Below, one piece after another: positions 47,661-59,095 of a stretch of 64,000 nucleotides of DNA. The translations under genes and the position numbers were made by a program. The notes beneath the pieces were generated by a model. It was not told where the DNA came from. It saw only the letters and a list, made by a program, of their open reading frames with translations, and ran no database searches. Every line of letters starts with the position of its first letter. Positions within the stretch are counted from its first letter, which is position 1. Source of the stretch: Butyriboletus loyo (lineage: Eukaryota; Basidiomycota; Agaricomycetes; Boletales; Boletaceae); assembly GCA_038093515.1 (NCBI GenBank), contig JBBPSI010000065.1, positions 1-64,000 on the forward strand. The letters are read 5' to 3'.

Positions 47661-48949
47661 TGAGATGACAGGTAGAAATAACCACGGATGAGACCAACCG
47701 TAATGATGACAAGGATGGAAAAGCCTCTCTGTCAGTTTATCAGCGATGGGTTTAGAAAGATAGAACACACGGTGCTGACGAGGTCGACATGCCGGTGCCG
47801 ATTGTGTACAGATGTAAAGTGTGGATGATGTGATCCGTCGTAGATAATGCATGTAACCGCTGGTCTCAGGCAGGTTTCAGCCCTTCATAGAAGTTACCTT
47901 TTCGTCCCACTCTGCTGTATGTGGGGATAGTAACAGTGTCATGATGTATGCAAATGCAGGCTAGAGTCCATCCGTAGCAAGCTGGCAAACTTGGTCAGAA
48001 TGAGTTGCACGACGTCAATGGCACAACCTACAAAACATTGACAAGGAATCCATCGACGGCGGGATATTTGAAACTTTGGAAGTCTGTCAGTGCGTTCGAA
48101 GTGGACTTTTAAGTGAGTTGATCCCTACCTAGCTGTGGCATTCCCTATTCCAACGCCTAGCAAGGGTAAGGAGAAGAACCGCAACCTTGAAGAGCGGAAA
48201 GGACGGCACCTGCCATTACGGACCATCGCTAGAACAGCCTGGTCCCAATAAATCACCTCGAATTTCCGACGGTGTGGTGAGCCAAGAAGATGACGCATGA
48301 GAGGGATGGGTATGAAGCCTTGCTTGCTCACTTCGCAGTCCAACCGTCAGCAGAGCAGAGAATATCCACGAACATGGGCCCACACTTCCAGACATCAGAA
48401 GAACCTTTGAAATGTGATGTTGATATTATCCAAACAATTTGTTATCGAGCTTGCAGAGAGTCAACCGCCCATACGACGAGGAACTAATGGTCGAACCCGC
48501 TATGTAGTCCGTCAGTTCATGGCTAAGTGTGTTGCAGTAGTCACGTGACCAGATGTTACTAACTGCCTGCTGATTTTTCGCCCCTGTTGGAAGCGCTTTC
48601 TTATGGATCGTTTGAGTCGGTTTGGGTTTTCCACCTTGGGGTTGATTTCGTGTTCACCCGGGCGTGTATTTCATGAAGTGCGGTAGGGACACTGTACCGT
48701 ATGGCGCCACCTGCTCGATCCGTGGACACGACTCCGACATGCGGGCTTGTTTGAACCGAACACCCATGCTCGATTACCCTGCTTAAGAGGCGCCATGTCA
48801 CAATTCCCATCCTGCTTGTCCAACCAAGTCTGCTGTCTATCACATTCTGTGTGACCAGGCGGCCGAGCTGCTGTTGCAGCTTGTGAGGAAAGTTTATCCC
48901 ATCGTTTACTGGGAGACGGCTTGAGAGGCACCACAATCCCCACCCTGCT

Positions 48950-49080
48950 CAGCCCGAGCAAGTTTCAGCCGGTGTCTCCCGAGCAATCGCGGGCGAGACT
49001 TGTCGGCTACCAGCTGAGAACTGGTCAGGATTGGTTCTGACTGGTTCTCGGCTCATTTCATTTCTCTGATCATGATGGAC
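48950..49080 (-). repeat. Short dispersed repeat, inverted copy of 38985-39110
   Basis: See the partner entry: the same ordered words are present as reverse complements. Confidence 0.7.
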
Positions 49081-49669
49081 ACCCTCAATTCCCCCTGCGC
49101 GACGACCCGCATGGTGCTCCCTCAAATGAACTGTCATACTGCCGCCAAGCGATGATGTTACGCTCAAGCTCTAGATCAATGCGCGGAACGTTTAAATGCC
49201 TGCTCTACCGTGACTGACGTAGGTCCTCCAGATATCATGTCGGGTACGATACTTTATCCTAAGGTTGGTCGTCCACACGAATGACAGGGTCCCAATGTGA
49301 TCCCACTGTGCAGCTCGGATTCAGGGGGAGATAGCAAATGGCGTCAACGACGGGCATGTATTGATCACCACGTTATCCTGACTGCACCAGAGCCTCAATG
49401 AACTCTTACTGTCGGGCTTACAAACGCCGCTGAACCTGTCACCAAGCCGCGGTGTCATTTTGATCGATAAATTGTTATCAGAAAATGATGATTGTCATCA
49501 ACGCGGTGATCTGAGTGTTTCGCATCTCCGCTGGCCTAAACCAGCCATGACGAAACGGAACCATTGAACCTCTCCAGCACTCAGCAGTTGGGATCTCACG
49601 AGCGGAAGCAATTCGAAGTTAATCGTTCATTTGGGCTCTTTTGCAGATGGGCTCATGATCTTCTCCCGG

Positions 49670-49676
49670 TATAAAG
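49670..49676 (+). promoter_or_regulatory. Probable TATA box of the inositol oxygenase gene
   Basis: TATAAAG 77 bp before the ATG at 49753. The match is seen; function is inferred. Confidence 0.5.
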
Positions 49677-49752
49677 CTCATCGGCGGTGAGCTCTTCACT
49701 TGCCATACATTCCATCAGTAGTCCCTTGCATCTTCGACATACTCACTTCACC

Positions 49753-50969
49753 ATGCCAGCTCTGAGTTACTCTGGGAACGTGCTCGACGAGGTCTCTGAT
49801 GCTGTCGATCATGGTGGGTCGACAATCACCAATTTCGTCACTTACCCCTAATTCCTCATTGACGTGTCAGTCAACGTCCTCAAAGGCAACCTTTGCGACG
49901 AACAGCCAGACTTCGTCGCAACAAAGGACAAGAACTCGTTCAGACAGTATGACACTGCTTGCGAGCGCGTCAAGGCCTTTTATAAAGAGCAGCATGGTGG
50001 GTACTGTTCTCCACGACGTCATCATGATCTAAATGTCAATGCAGAGAAGCAAACGGTTGCATTCAATGTCAAGGCCCGCGTTGATTTCAAGAGCCGCAAG
50101 CGTGCCCGCATGGGTATCTGGCAAGCTATGCAGATGCTCAATACCCTCGTGGATGACTCCGATCCCGACGTGAGCCCATCTTCAGACACTTCGTGACCCA
50201 CGCTCACATGCATTTCAGACCAATTTATCTCAAATCGATCATCTCCTCCACACAGCAGAGGCCATCCGACGTGATGGCAAGCCCGAGTGGATGCAGGTCA
50301 CTGGCCTTATCCATGATCTCGGAAAGCTCCTGTACTTCTTTGGCAGCGAGGGCCAATGGGACGTCGTCGGGGTGAGTTGGCTTGGCTTGGATGGCAAAGT
50401 TCTCAGCACTGATCGAACCTTTCTAGGACACATTCGTAGTCGGCTGTGCCTTCTCAGACGAGAACATCTACCCAGAGACGTTCGCAGGGAATCCTGACAG
50501 CTACGATGCCGTCTATTCTACCAAATATGGTATCTACGAGGCTCGTTGTGGGCTGGATAATGTCATGTTATCATGGGGACATGACGAGGCAAGTTATCCA
50601 TCATCGATCGATGGACCACTATCTGACGCCCCCGGATGTCAGTATCTCTATCACGTAGTCAAAGATCAGTGCACTCTCCCCGAGGAAGCCTTGGCAATGA
50701 TCCGATATCACAGTTTCTATCCGTACGTTGTCCATAAACAGTTGCTATCTTTCATTCCCTTATCTGACTGCCACATCGACAGCTGGCATCGCGAGGGCGC
50801 CTACATGCATCTGACAAATGCCAAAGATGGCAAGGCACTCGAGGCAGTGCGCACGTTCAATCCATATGATCTCTACTCCAAATGCGACGAACCCATAAAC
50901 GTCGAAAGTCTACGTCCATACTACGAGAAACTGATTGCCAAGTTTTTCCCTTCTGAACTGGACTGGTAG
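49753..50969 (+). CDS. myo-Inositol oxygenase (MIOX)
   Basis: Seven exons (49753..49813, 49871..49996, 50045..50169, 50219..50371, 50427..50588, 50643..50722, 50783..50969) give 297 residues. The di-iron ligands of the family are visible: His in [15 protein letters not shown], His-Asp in [16 protein letters not shown], His in SWGHDEYLYHV, His in [15 protein letters not shown], and Asp in FNPYDLYSK. The C-terminus [15 protein letters not shown] is also typical. The enzyme opens myo-inositol with oxygen to D-glucuronate, the first step of inositol breakdown. Intron 5 (50589..50642) starts with GC (GAG|GCAAGT) and ends CAG: a GC-AG intron, and the only reading that keeps GHDEYLY. No other inositol-pathway gene is adjacent. 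Confidence 0.96.
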
Positions 50970-52092
50970 ATTCGTTTCCGTTGAATGTGCATTTGAATTT
51001 GATGGACAGACGTTTCAAAAGCGAATTAGAACATGGTCTGTTCTACAGCACTGTCCACCCTTGTCATGCACTTTGCATACTTAATCATTCGATCCTAAAT
51101 TTGATGTATGCGTATCCTTGATGCTGATTCGTCTGTACGCGTACAAGTGTATTTTTGTTTTTTTTTCCGTCGTGCGTTATCGATGAGATGAGATCGTGGC
51201 TCCCAAAGGCAGTACTTGGCGTCCGTGGAGCTCGCGATGGAACTCCACCGAGACTCCACTCCAGACCTGAGCGAATCAACGCTCCACATCATTCTCACTC
51301 CCTCGGGCGATCACAACGAACGATCATGATGATGATGATACGGTGATGAGGTTAGGGGCATGGAACCCACAGCCACCGAATGTGGTTCTCACACCCCATC
51401 GTCGCTCCAACGGTCGTGGTAGATTTAAATTTCGACTCCAGCTATGCATTCATGTCGAGAAGCGTATCTGACAATGAACATTCGCTAGAGGCTTGCAAGA
51501 TGTGACGTGTTGCACGACGCCTCCCGGTGTGTATACTTGACGTGTTGCACGTCGTCCGTCTTTTCTTTTTTTTTTGATACCTTTGCAACTCTGCAACTGA
51601 TCCATGTATTGTGTTTCACGATCGAACGGTCTCAGGCGCAGATCCGAGCCTCGACCTGACCTGTGGAGTTTACGGATCCGTGTTTATCGGTTTCGAGAAG
51701 TTTTCACGGTGATGTGAGTGATATCCCCTTCAAGCACCATCATGTCGAGGTACGGTTCCGTTCAAGTTCTTCGTCATCTTTCCCACAGAGGGCGGCGTGG
51801 ACGGTTCAATTTCCGGAACGCACGATAGATGCACAATTACCGAGCCAATATGAATCCATCAGTTCGATGATGACCGGACCAATGTAGGAAAGTCGAATGT
51901 ACAGGGCGGCCCGGCTGCCGGCGCGCGATGCTTTATAGTAACTGCTACGTTACCCACGAGCCAGCGCACCAGATGAGATCGGAACGGGAAGCCGGTGTTG
52001 AACATGCAATAGCTATCTCACCCAGCTAAAATATTCATACGCCCTCTCATATATATCGCGTACACACAGGTCCCGCAATGTCCCTCGACCTC
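50970..52092. other. Intergenic, convergent 3' ends
   Basis: Lies between the MIOX stop and the TauD-type stop, containing both 3' flanks. Contains a short ATGATG run near 51325. No gene supported. Confidence 0.4.
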
Positions 52093-53619
52093 CTACGCAG
52101 TGGCTGGGATGGGCACTTCGGCCTGAGGAGTAAGCCTCACAGCGTGTCTCCTCTCGACCGGATCGAAGTCAGCCACAGCTGAGTGGGCCGTCACACGATT
52201 GTCCTGCACAAGCATCACGTCAGAGACATACATACATACCTCCCTCACCGAACCAGATCACGTACCCAAACGACGACCGTGCCAGGCTTGTACCGCGCAC
52301 GGATCTGGAAGTCGGCACCCTTGCTGATATGGTCATACAGGAACTTGAGAAGGTAGTCGGATTCTTCGGTCTTGAACCCGACGATACGGCGAACGAAGCC
52401 GGGATTGACGTAGAGCGCTTTCTCGCCTGTCACTGGGTGACGGCGAACGAGGGGGTGCTGTCGATGAATATCGTTCGTGCCTCTGCCATCGTGGTAGTGA
52501 GAGAGTGGAACGAACCTCGGTGGTGATGGGTTCACGGCGGACTGGGCCACCACGGCGACGAGAGGATTCCGCCTGCTCGTGGGCACTGTGCACAGCCCGG
52601 AGTCCCCCGAGACGCTTTTGGAACTCGGGGGAGAGGCGGTTATAGGCTTCAACTTGCGACACGAAGAGGGTGTCGCCACCAATGGGGGGCTAGGAACTCA
52701 TGTCAGAGCCGATCAGAGGTCGACAAAGAGATTGCATACCTGGTCAAGGCTGAAGAAGAATGTAGTCCCCGCAGGTTGTTTCTCGTAAGACTAGATCGAA
52801 GGACGGACGTCAGTTTGCTCTAATTACAACAGAGACATGGCAGGCAGCGTACTACGTCGGAGTGCCATTGTGTCTGATTGATGCGATCTTCCTGAAGAAC
52901 TCGCCTTGTATGATCATGGTTGGCATCACGGTACACTAACCCTCGTCAACCGCATCCTTACCTAGACAAGAATAGCGACTCACCGACGTGGAACTCGGGG
53001 TAACCATTTACGTTCCCCGACGTAGGGTGTCTGTGGATGCGCCCGAAACGCCTACGTTTCAAATGCCGTCAGACGTACACCCAAATTATACAGATCTCAG
53101 TGTATTACTTGGCCAACTCAATTTGCCTCTCGGGGCCAATGTCCTTGAAGTCTTGGTCCCTAAAGATAAGCACCTTGCGTTCGGCAGCGTAGAGCGCGAG
53201 CTCGTCAAGGCCGTCCTCGCTGAGCTGCGAGATTTGGATTCCACTGATTTCGGTGCCGAGGTAGGGGCTAAGATGCTCGAGCCGAGCCTCGGGAGAAAGG
53301 AGGTGGGGCTTTGCGCGATCGGCTCTCAAGCCAGGGTCGACATGCTCTGCTCACAATTCTCAGTCGTCAGATAGAATGGGACATGCATGGTACGAACCAT
53401 AAACTTCGGTAGGAGGCCATTTCTCGTTGCCTTCGTAGTACGGGAGGTAATACGGGTAAGAGGGACCATTCTTGTCACAGTTAAAGGTCAGTTCATAGGT
53501 TTCGTTACGGTGTAGGGTGTCCTCACGTCTTGTTTTCCGGTAGCGTCCAACTCGAGTTGCTCTACCTTGTCGCTCACTTCAGTGATCCGGGGAGGTAAGT
53601 CAGCAACAGAAGGCGCCAT
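52093..53619 (-). CDS. TauD/TfdA-family Fe(II)/2-oxoglutarate dioxygenase
   Basis: A multi-exon gene from ATG 53619 (MAPSVADLPPRITEV) to TAG 52095..52093. Visible blocks: KNGPSYPYYLPYYEG-like linker, PHLLSPEARLEHLSPYLGTEISGIQISQL, ALYAAERKVLIFRDQDF, FGRIHRHPTSGNVNGYPEFHV, then TQWHSDVSYEKQPAGTTFF with the HxD iron pair, GADFQIRARYKPGTVVVWDNRV and the distal His with the 2-oxoglutarate Arg in TAHSAVADFDPVERRHAVR. The catalytic triad is complete. Yeast relatives such as Jlp1 release sulfite from sulfonates such as taurine; the exact substrate here is inferred only to that level. Good splice sites join most exons; the exon around 52690-52530 was not traced base by base. Confidence 0.92.
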
Positions 53620-54871
53620 CGTAAAACGGGGAATATATGTTCCTGTAGATGAGTTCCAGCCGCACGCTTTCTTACCCTTTTGTACGCCTTAGAAGACCCC
53701 TTTGGAGGGTCATATGAGAGATATCCCGAGCATGCAATGTAAACGTCAAATGGTTAATCGACCTCTACGCAAAGTGGCGCAATCGTCCTGGCTATTTTTG
53801 TGGTCAGAGGATGGTCTGCCACAGATGACGTTTTAGGGGCATTGGATGACGCGACTTGATAAAAGGATCAAGCCACGCTTCACGATCGCACGCAAGGTTT
53901 ACACGACGTGCGTCGTGTGCTATGCGTCGACCAGTTAGGCTCGTCACGTGTGGACGATGGCAATGCAGAGAGAAGTACTTACTAGTTGATGGCGGTTGCC
54001 TTGACTCATGTTTTCCAGTGAGTTGTCAGACAAGGACTCAAGGGATCGTAGTAGCGTAGATGGCCAAATAAATCAAATCAAATCGTAGTCGCGCTCGTCC
54101 ACATTTCGGCGCGGCCATACTCAGGTGATCACCAAAAAAATACAGTCAAATTGCGCAGTGCTCTATTCCATTGACACAAACCAGATGAACACTGGACGCA
54201 GCGTTCTGATTACCGCGCGTTAGGATTCAGGAACGAAGTGCTGCCGTACCAAGTGTGTCAACGTTAGAAGGACTGGACGCCGAACTAGTCCTGGATTGGC
54301 GGAGTGATATTCTTTTTGGTCGAGTGCTCTCGATTGACGTGTCAACTGTTCGAGTGGCATAACCCCGCGAGTTGCCATAGCAGATAGACGCGATGGGCGA
54401 CACATAGAAACCTGCCACAAATGAGATTAGTTGGGAAAATGCATTGGGTCGGTTGAACAGATATCCAGCTGAGCTCGCCGATTGAATCATGAAGCACTGA
54501 TGATTACGGAGGTCCTGAGAAATGGGGTGGAAATTTCACCATGGGTGCATCAATCAGAGAGGATCATGGCATTGTCAACCGATGTCCTCTGATGAGATTC
54601 ATCGAAAGTTTTGGGAACCGAAAAGTCATGGTGTACTCTGGGCTGCTTCGAGTAGTTGCCACTTGGATAGCGGTGGTCACGGACAGAAATGTCAACTGGA
54701 GCACACGGCAGGATTGTTGATACCCCCGAAATGTAGTGTCGGTCGGCAATTGCCGAGACGAGCAATTAGCGCGTTGTTCCTCGTCACGCACGAGCACGGC
54801 TGATCAGACAACATCAATCAAGCTGCGACTCTGCAACACCTGGGAGCGTCGCCAGCAACTTTACGGGCTTC
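53620..54871. other. Intergenic, possible small minus-strand frame
   Basis: A minus-strand frame at 54227-54490 (87 codons) starts MIQSASSAGYLFNRP and contains one hydrophobic stretch (FSQLISFVAGFYVSPIASI). It could be a small membrane protein, but has no recognised homologue and no supporting splice or codon evidence. Nothing else supported. Confidence 0.25.
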
Positions 54872-57800
54872 ATGGCGGCGCGAACAGTCTCAGAAGTCGC
54901 CAACTGGGATGGCCGTCTCGACCATCAACGACAAAATTCAAAATGGCGTCGCTCCTCGTCCACGCTCGCTCGCGATCCACATCACACACCTCTCGGAAAT
55001 CAGCCATTTGAGATCATACAACCCCACGGTAGGTTCTCAGATCAGAGACGCGTCGAGCAGTCCGTTTCCCGTTCCAATCACGAGGTACGCATCTTTTCTG
55101 CCTGTCCATTCTTGTCTCTCACTCACTTCAAACAACGTGCACAACAGCGTCACTCATTGGCGAACTCGCCGGAAAATGCGCGACTTCCTGGTCGTGTCGA
55201 TACCACGTCAACTTCCTCGCATGATATACATCATTACGATCGCCCTTCCATCTCGGTAAGCCTTCGCCTTTCCACTTGTCTATTCTTCTTCACGATCCAC
55301 GCAGCGTGGCGTTCCAAATCCACCATTATCACCATCCCCTTTTGTTGCATCGTCGAAATCATCCCACTTCACCCCTAACTCATCCGTACTTCTTTCTCGC
55401 GTCCCTAATTTACGACCCCCCTCATCACGTGAACATATCGCGTTATTGCAACCCGCGTCAACGACTGAATCAGAAGTAATAGATCTCACCATTGAAGATA
55501 CCGAAGACGAACTGTCCGTCAGTGAAATATTGGTCAGTCTTTGGTTCCGGCCCGATCGAAATCCGGAATGACGTGTTGATGATCGTTGCCATTTACATAT
55601 AGGTTTTCAATAACAAGCATTTGAGCGACAAGTATGCTGCTCCCGGTCCAAGCAGTCCGCCCCCGTCTTCCAGGCGCAGTTCCTCAATAGCTCTGGAACA
55701 GTCCCTTTTCACACCCCCTCCACCTCCTAGGAGACGTACCAGACTGTTCATTGATTATATAGCGGTTCCCGTATTCCCGAAAGGAGTAACCAAGGCTGAC
55801 CACTGGCCAATGTTCGGCCATTGCATTGTGCCACTGCCAGAACCTTCTTTCACTAGCACGCCCAAAGGCCCCTCGCTCGCTGAATCCCCGGTCACAAAAG
55901 AGCTTACGCCTTCAATTCTGAAGGGGAAGGGTAAAGAACGCGAGTATGACATAGTCTCTTCTCGCGAGAAGCACAAGCAACACGCACCTCCTGACGGGGC
56001 AGACGTGGCTCCTGGCGCGTCTCTAGATGCGTTCTTTGAGCCCACACTGATTCCTCTCTATGAGGAAGACACTTATCCCCCGCTCACCACTTTGGACCTC
56101 GCGACCAATACGCGTTTCCAATTTGCTCACACGTGGCGAGGGTACGCATCAAGGCTTCGGGAAGCTGAGCTCGACTGGACGTTCAAGTTCAGTCTACTTG
56201 GAAAGGCGTGCATTTGGGTTCGATCTGGGGATACACCGTCGCCTCGCATTCCCGGGACCGCCGGTTGTGTCTCGAGCGAGCAGCTACGGCCCTGGAAATT
56301 GGTTCTACCAGACAGTTCGCTCCAGGAGAAGAGTTCAGAGCATATTTTGGATGGGCAGGCCAACGCGGCGGGGGCACACTCCGTCGTCGAGGTCGATGTC
56401 AACTACTTGTCACTACCGAACGATGCCCTTCCTGTCTCGACTGTCGCGGTTGACCCGACACTTTCCAATTCGACACTGTCCCAAAGTTTTTCATCAACGG
56501 TCGTCGACATGGAGCAGGACATGAACCAGTACTTCAATGGATTGAGCGACTCTCCGAATAAACACATCCCTCCTCGTCAACAGCCCGCTCCGACGCATAC
56601 CTTCCGCCCTCATGTACTTCAGTCTGTGGGGCATACTCAGATGAACCCACTTGGATTAGGGTTCCCATCCTTGGAGCTTGGCCCCCGACTATCGGACACA
56701 ATTGGCCATGAGTGCTTCTTGGGAGTACCTCCAAGTCCTACTACAGCGGAAATGGCATCGTCAGTGGCTCCCGGGCTTACAGCCGATTCTCCCTTCGAAC
56801 CTGTGAACTACTTTACAGCTTCGCGAAGTAACGTTTTTACTAGAGAAGTTCCCTCTGCAGATGCCTGGTCGTTCGAACAAGGCCAGGGCCTCCTGCCAGA
56901 CGATAACTCGCCTTCCAATGATCACGTTCCACCCGGTGCTGTTGGTACCATCGATCCCTCTCTTCTTGGTCCGGGGCAACCTCAAACACCATCGCGGCCA
57001 CCTAAAGATACCTCTCCGAAACGGCGGTCGAAACTACCAGAGCCAGTCATCTATATTCGTCGACCGATTGATTCATCGACCCTGCCTTTGGTATCAGCCA
57101 AACGGCCAGTGCAGATCAAATACCGCGATCCAGAAGGTTCTCCCGCAACCCCTTTGACTCGGTTAACGTCGAAGCAGGCGTCATCGAACCCTGTGGAGAA
57201 CCCTATTGACCTGCCTACGAATGACAAGGTCGATTCCCCACGAGTGAAGAGAGGTTCACGCGAATTTCACACCGCATGCGAGTCTGATTCCGATTTTGTC
57301 CCCGAATCCTCCAAGTCCAAGATCAAGCTCAAGCTCCAACGACCAAGTGTCAAAGACAAGAAATCGGCTGCCGAGTACCAAAGCACAGATGCCACGACCG
57401 TCTCGACAATGTCGTTCTGCCATCAATGCCGAAATCGTTCCGACCGACCCAAGATGCTGTGCTCTAATACTTTTGACAACCGTGTATGCGGAAAGAGGTT
57501 CTGTAATCGATGCATTCTTTACCGGTTGGTTCATTCTATTTTATATCCGTCCACCTGGCCGTTTTTACTAATTGAATACTACCTTTTTCTTTTCGTCTTC
57601 TACGGCATGTTTTCTGGGCCTGATGTTAGATATCCCGATATCACCTTTGATGAACGCAGCGCAGGTTTCTTGTGTCCAGCGTGCACGAACACGTGCAATT
57701 GTTCGTGCTGTTCGAGGAATAGGGGTGAAGAATTCGTCTCGATGAGGCTCGGAGGACTTGCAGCTTCGTTCTTCAAATCCAAGGTGACGCTCGTGCGGGA

Positions 57801-58863
57801 CGTCGGCAAATCACACCGTACCAAGTCACCACGAAAAGACGCAGACGTGCGACGGAGCGCAAGTGAAGCGACGACACCGACGCCCGAACCCGGCGCGTTG
57901 CTACCGCAGTCACATTTCTGGGCGCACGTGTACGGGATGGAAGGCGAGCGTGTGGGGAGAGCATTCATGGCGCGCGAACACATGGGTCGTGTACACGCCC
58001 GCGGACCGTCTCCCCTACTTCCACTTCCGAAGCCGCAGCCACCGAAAAGAGCCGAGAAACCTCGACGGCGGGAGAAGAAACGGGATCAGACGCGGGGACC
58101 GCGCGTATTTGTCGGGCGACCGCTTGAGTCGTGGAAGATTCGTGCGGTGCGCGATTTAGTGCCGAGCGTGGACATGGAGACGATTCGGGACAAGGGAAAG
58201 GGAAAGGCGGGTACTACAACCGAAAACAACCAGCTCGTATCCGCCTCTGGGTCCTCCCGTCGAGGGCGGTGTTATATCGGCAATCCTGCGCCGTTACACG
58301 AACCGTATGGACGGATGCCGGGAACGGTGAGTCCGACGTCGCTGTCTGTGCCCTCCTCGCGCTGCTCGACGCCCGCGCTCCACTCGGATAGAAGTCTCGA
58401 ACTGCTGTCCGAGTTGGAGACAGGCTATTGGCCACAGCCGGAGGTGGGGGAGTGTTGTTCGTGGGCGCCACCGCCGCCGCCAGGTACGATCGTCCGCGGT
58501 CTTTCGTCGAATCCGAATCCATATGGTCCTTCTGATCCGTTTTCGATGGAAGTCCCGCGCCTTGGGATACCTAGTGGTGCTATGGGTACGGTAATAGACG
58601 GTGTTGGGCGGCAGGGTCCGAGTTACAGTTCAGGTTCGGGTTCGGGCGTGGGTGTAGGCGTGGGCGTGGGCGTGGGTGTGGGTGTGGGTGTGGGTGTGGG
58701 TGTGGGTGTGGGTGTGGGTGTGGGCGCGGGCGTGGATGTGGATGTAGACGTTGCTGCAAACGGGGACGAGCGGGGGTCAGCGTCGACGGCGCTGTCCGAG
58801 GAAGATGTAGCGAGGGCGATCAATGTTGCGCTAGCGGCGCTTAGCGTTGAATTGCCTTCTTGA
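54872..58863 (+). CDS. Nuclear protein with zf-4CXXC_R1 zinc finger and Gly-Val tail
   Basis: Five exons (54872..55084, 55148..55255, 55305..55532, 55603..57524, 57630..58863) give about 1234 residues. The only recognised domain is a Cys-rich zinc finger of the zf-4CXXC_R1 type (around residues 785-850): CHQCRNRSDRPKMLC, NRVCGKRFCNRCILYRY, GFLCPACTNTCNCSCC. In this family (CDCA7 and plant JmjC relatives) it is a nuclear chromatin-associated module. The flanks are long and disordered, rich in Ser and Pro, with Lys/Arg runs (PRRREKKRDQTR) after it. Near the C-terminus about 12-14 alternating Gly-Val pairs come from a GTGGGC-type repeat (58645-58735), followed by DVDVDV. The 105-nt intron 57525..57629 keeps the frame and falls inside the zinc finger; removal restores the YRYPDITFDE reading. 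The start choice (54872) is supported by in-phase exon joins. Confidence 0.85.
58637..58750 (+). repeat. Coding minisatellite encoding (Gly-Val)n
   Basis: GTGGGT/GTGGGC hexamers repeated in tandem with little variation, then GTGGATGTGGAT-type units. It is in frame in the zinc-finger gene and likely to vary in length between strains. Confidence 0.9.
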
Positions 58864-59095
58864 ACACGGCAGTTACCTCCAACTTACGAGCATATTATGT
58901 CTATATATGGGTCATGCTTGGTTCAGGTGAATGAGGTTTCGGGGGACGACCACGGCATTTAGGGTAGAACAACAATCGTCAAAGATAATTATACAGTACA
59001 CATGAACGTCGATAAAAGGGAAAAAAAACACGGGGTATGTGGTATCTACGTTAGGTCGTCCCAACTTATTCATTATTCTGAAGACGGCACACGGA
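58864..59095. terminator. Shared 3' flank of convergent genes (about 230 bp)
   Basis: Short convergent spacer between the zinc-finger gene stop and the permease stop. No poly(A) signal is assigned with confidence. Confidence 0.3.

Larger units (their letters stand above)
47661..49752. other. Gene-poor stretch upstream of inositol oxygenase
   Basis: No gene supported. Frames at 48125-48343 (-) and 48601-48961 (-) lack domains. 48950-49080 is the inverted partner of the repeat at 38985-39110. A probable TATA box for the next gene (TATAAAG) is at 49670-49676. Confidence 0.4.

Noticed and set aside
49753..53619. Inositol oxygenase and TauD-type dioxygenase as a catabolic cluster
   Set aside because: They are convergent, use unrelated substrates by family knowledge and no transporter or further pathway enzyme adjoins them; proximity alone is not enough.
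58623..58823. Minus-strand frame encoding a long (Pro-Thr)n run
   Set aside because: It is the antisense of the Gly-Val coding repeat; the plus-strand gene has domain and splice support and the antisense has none.
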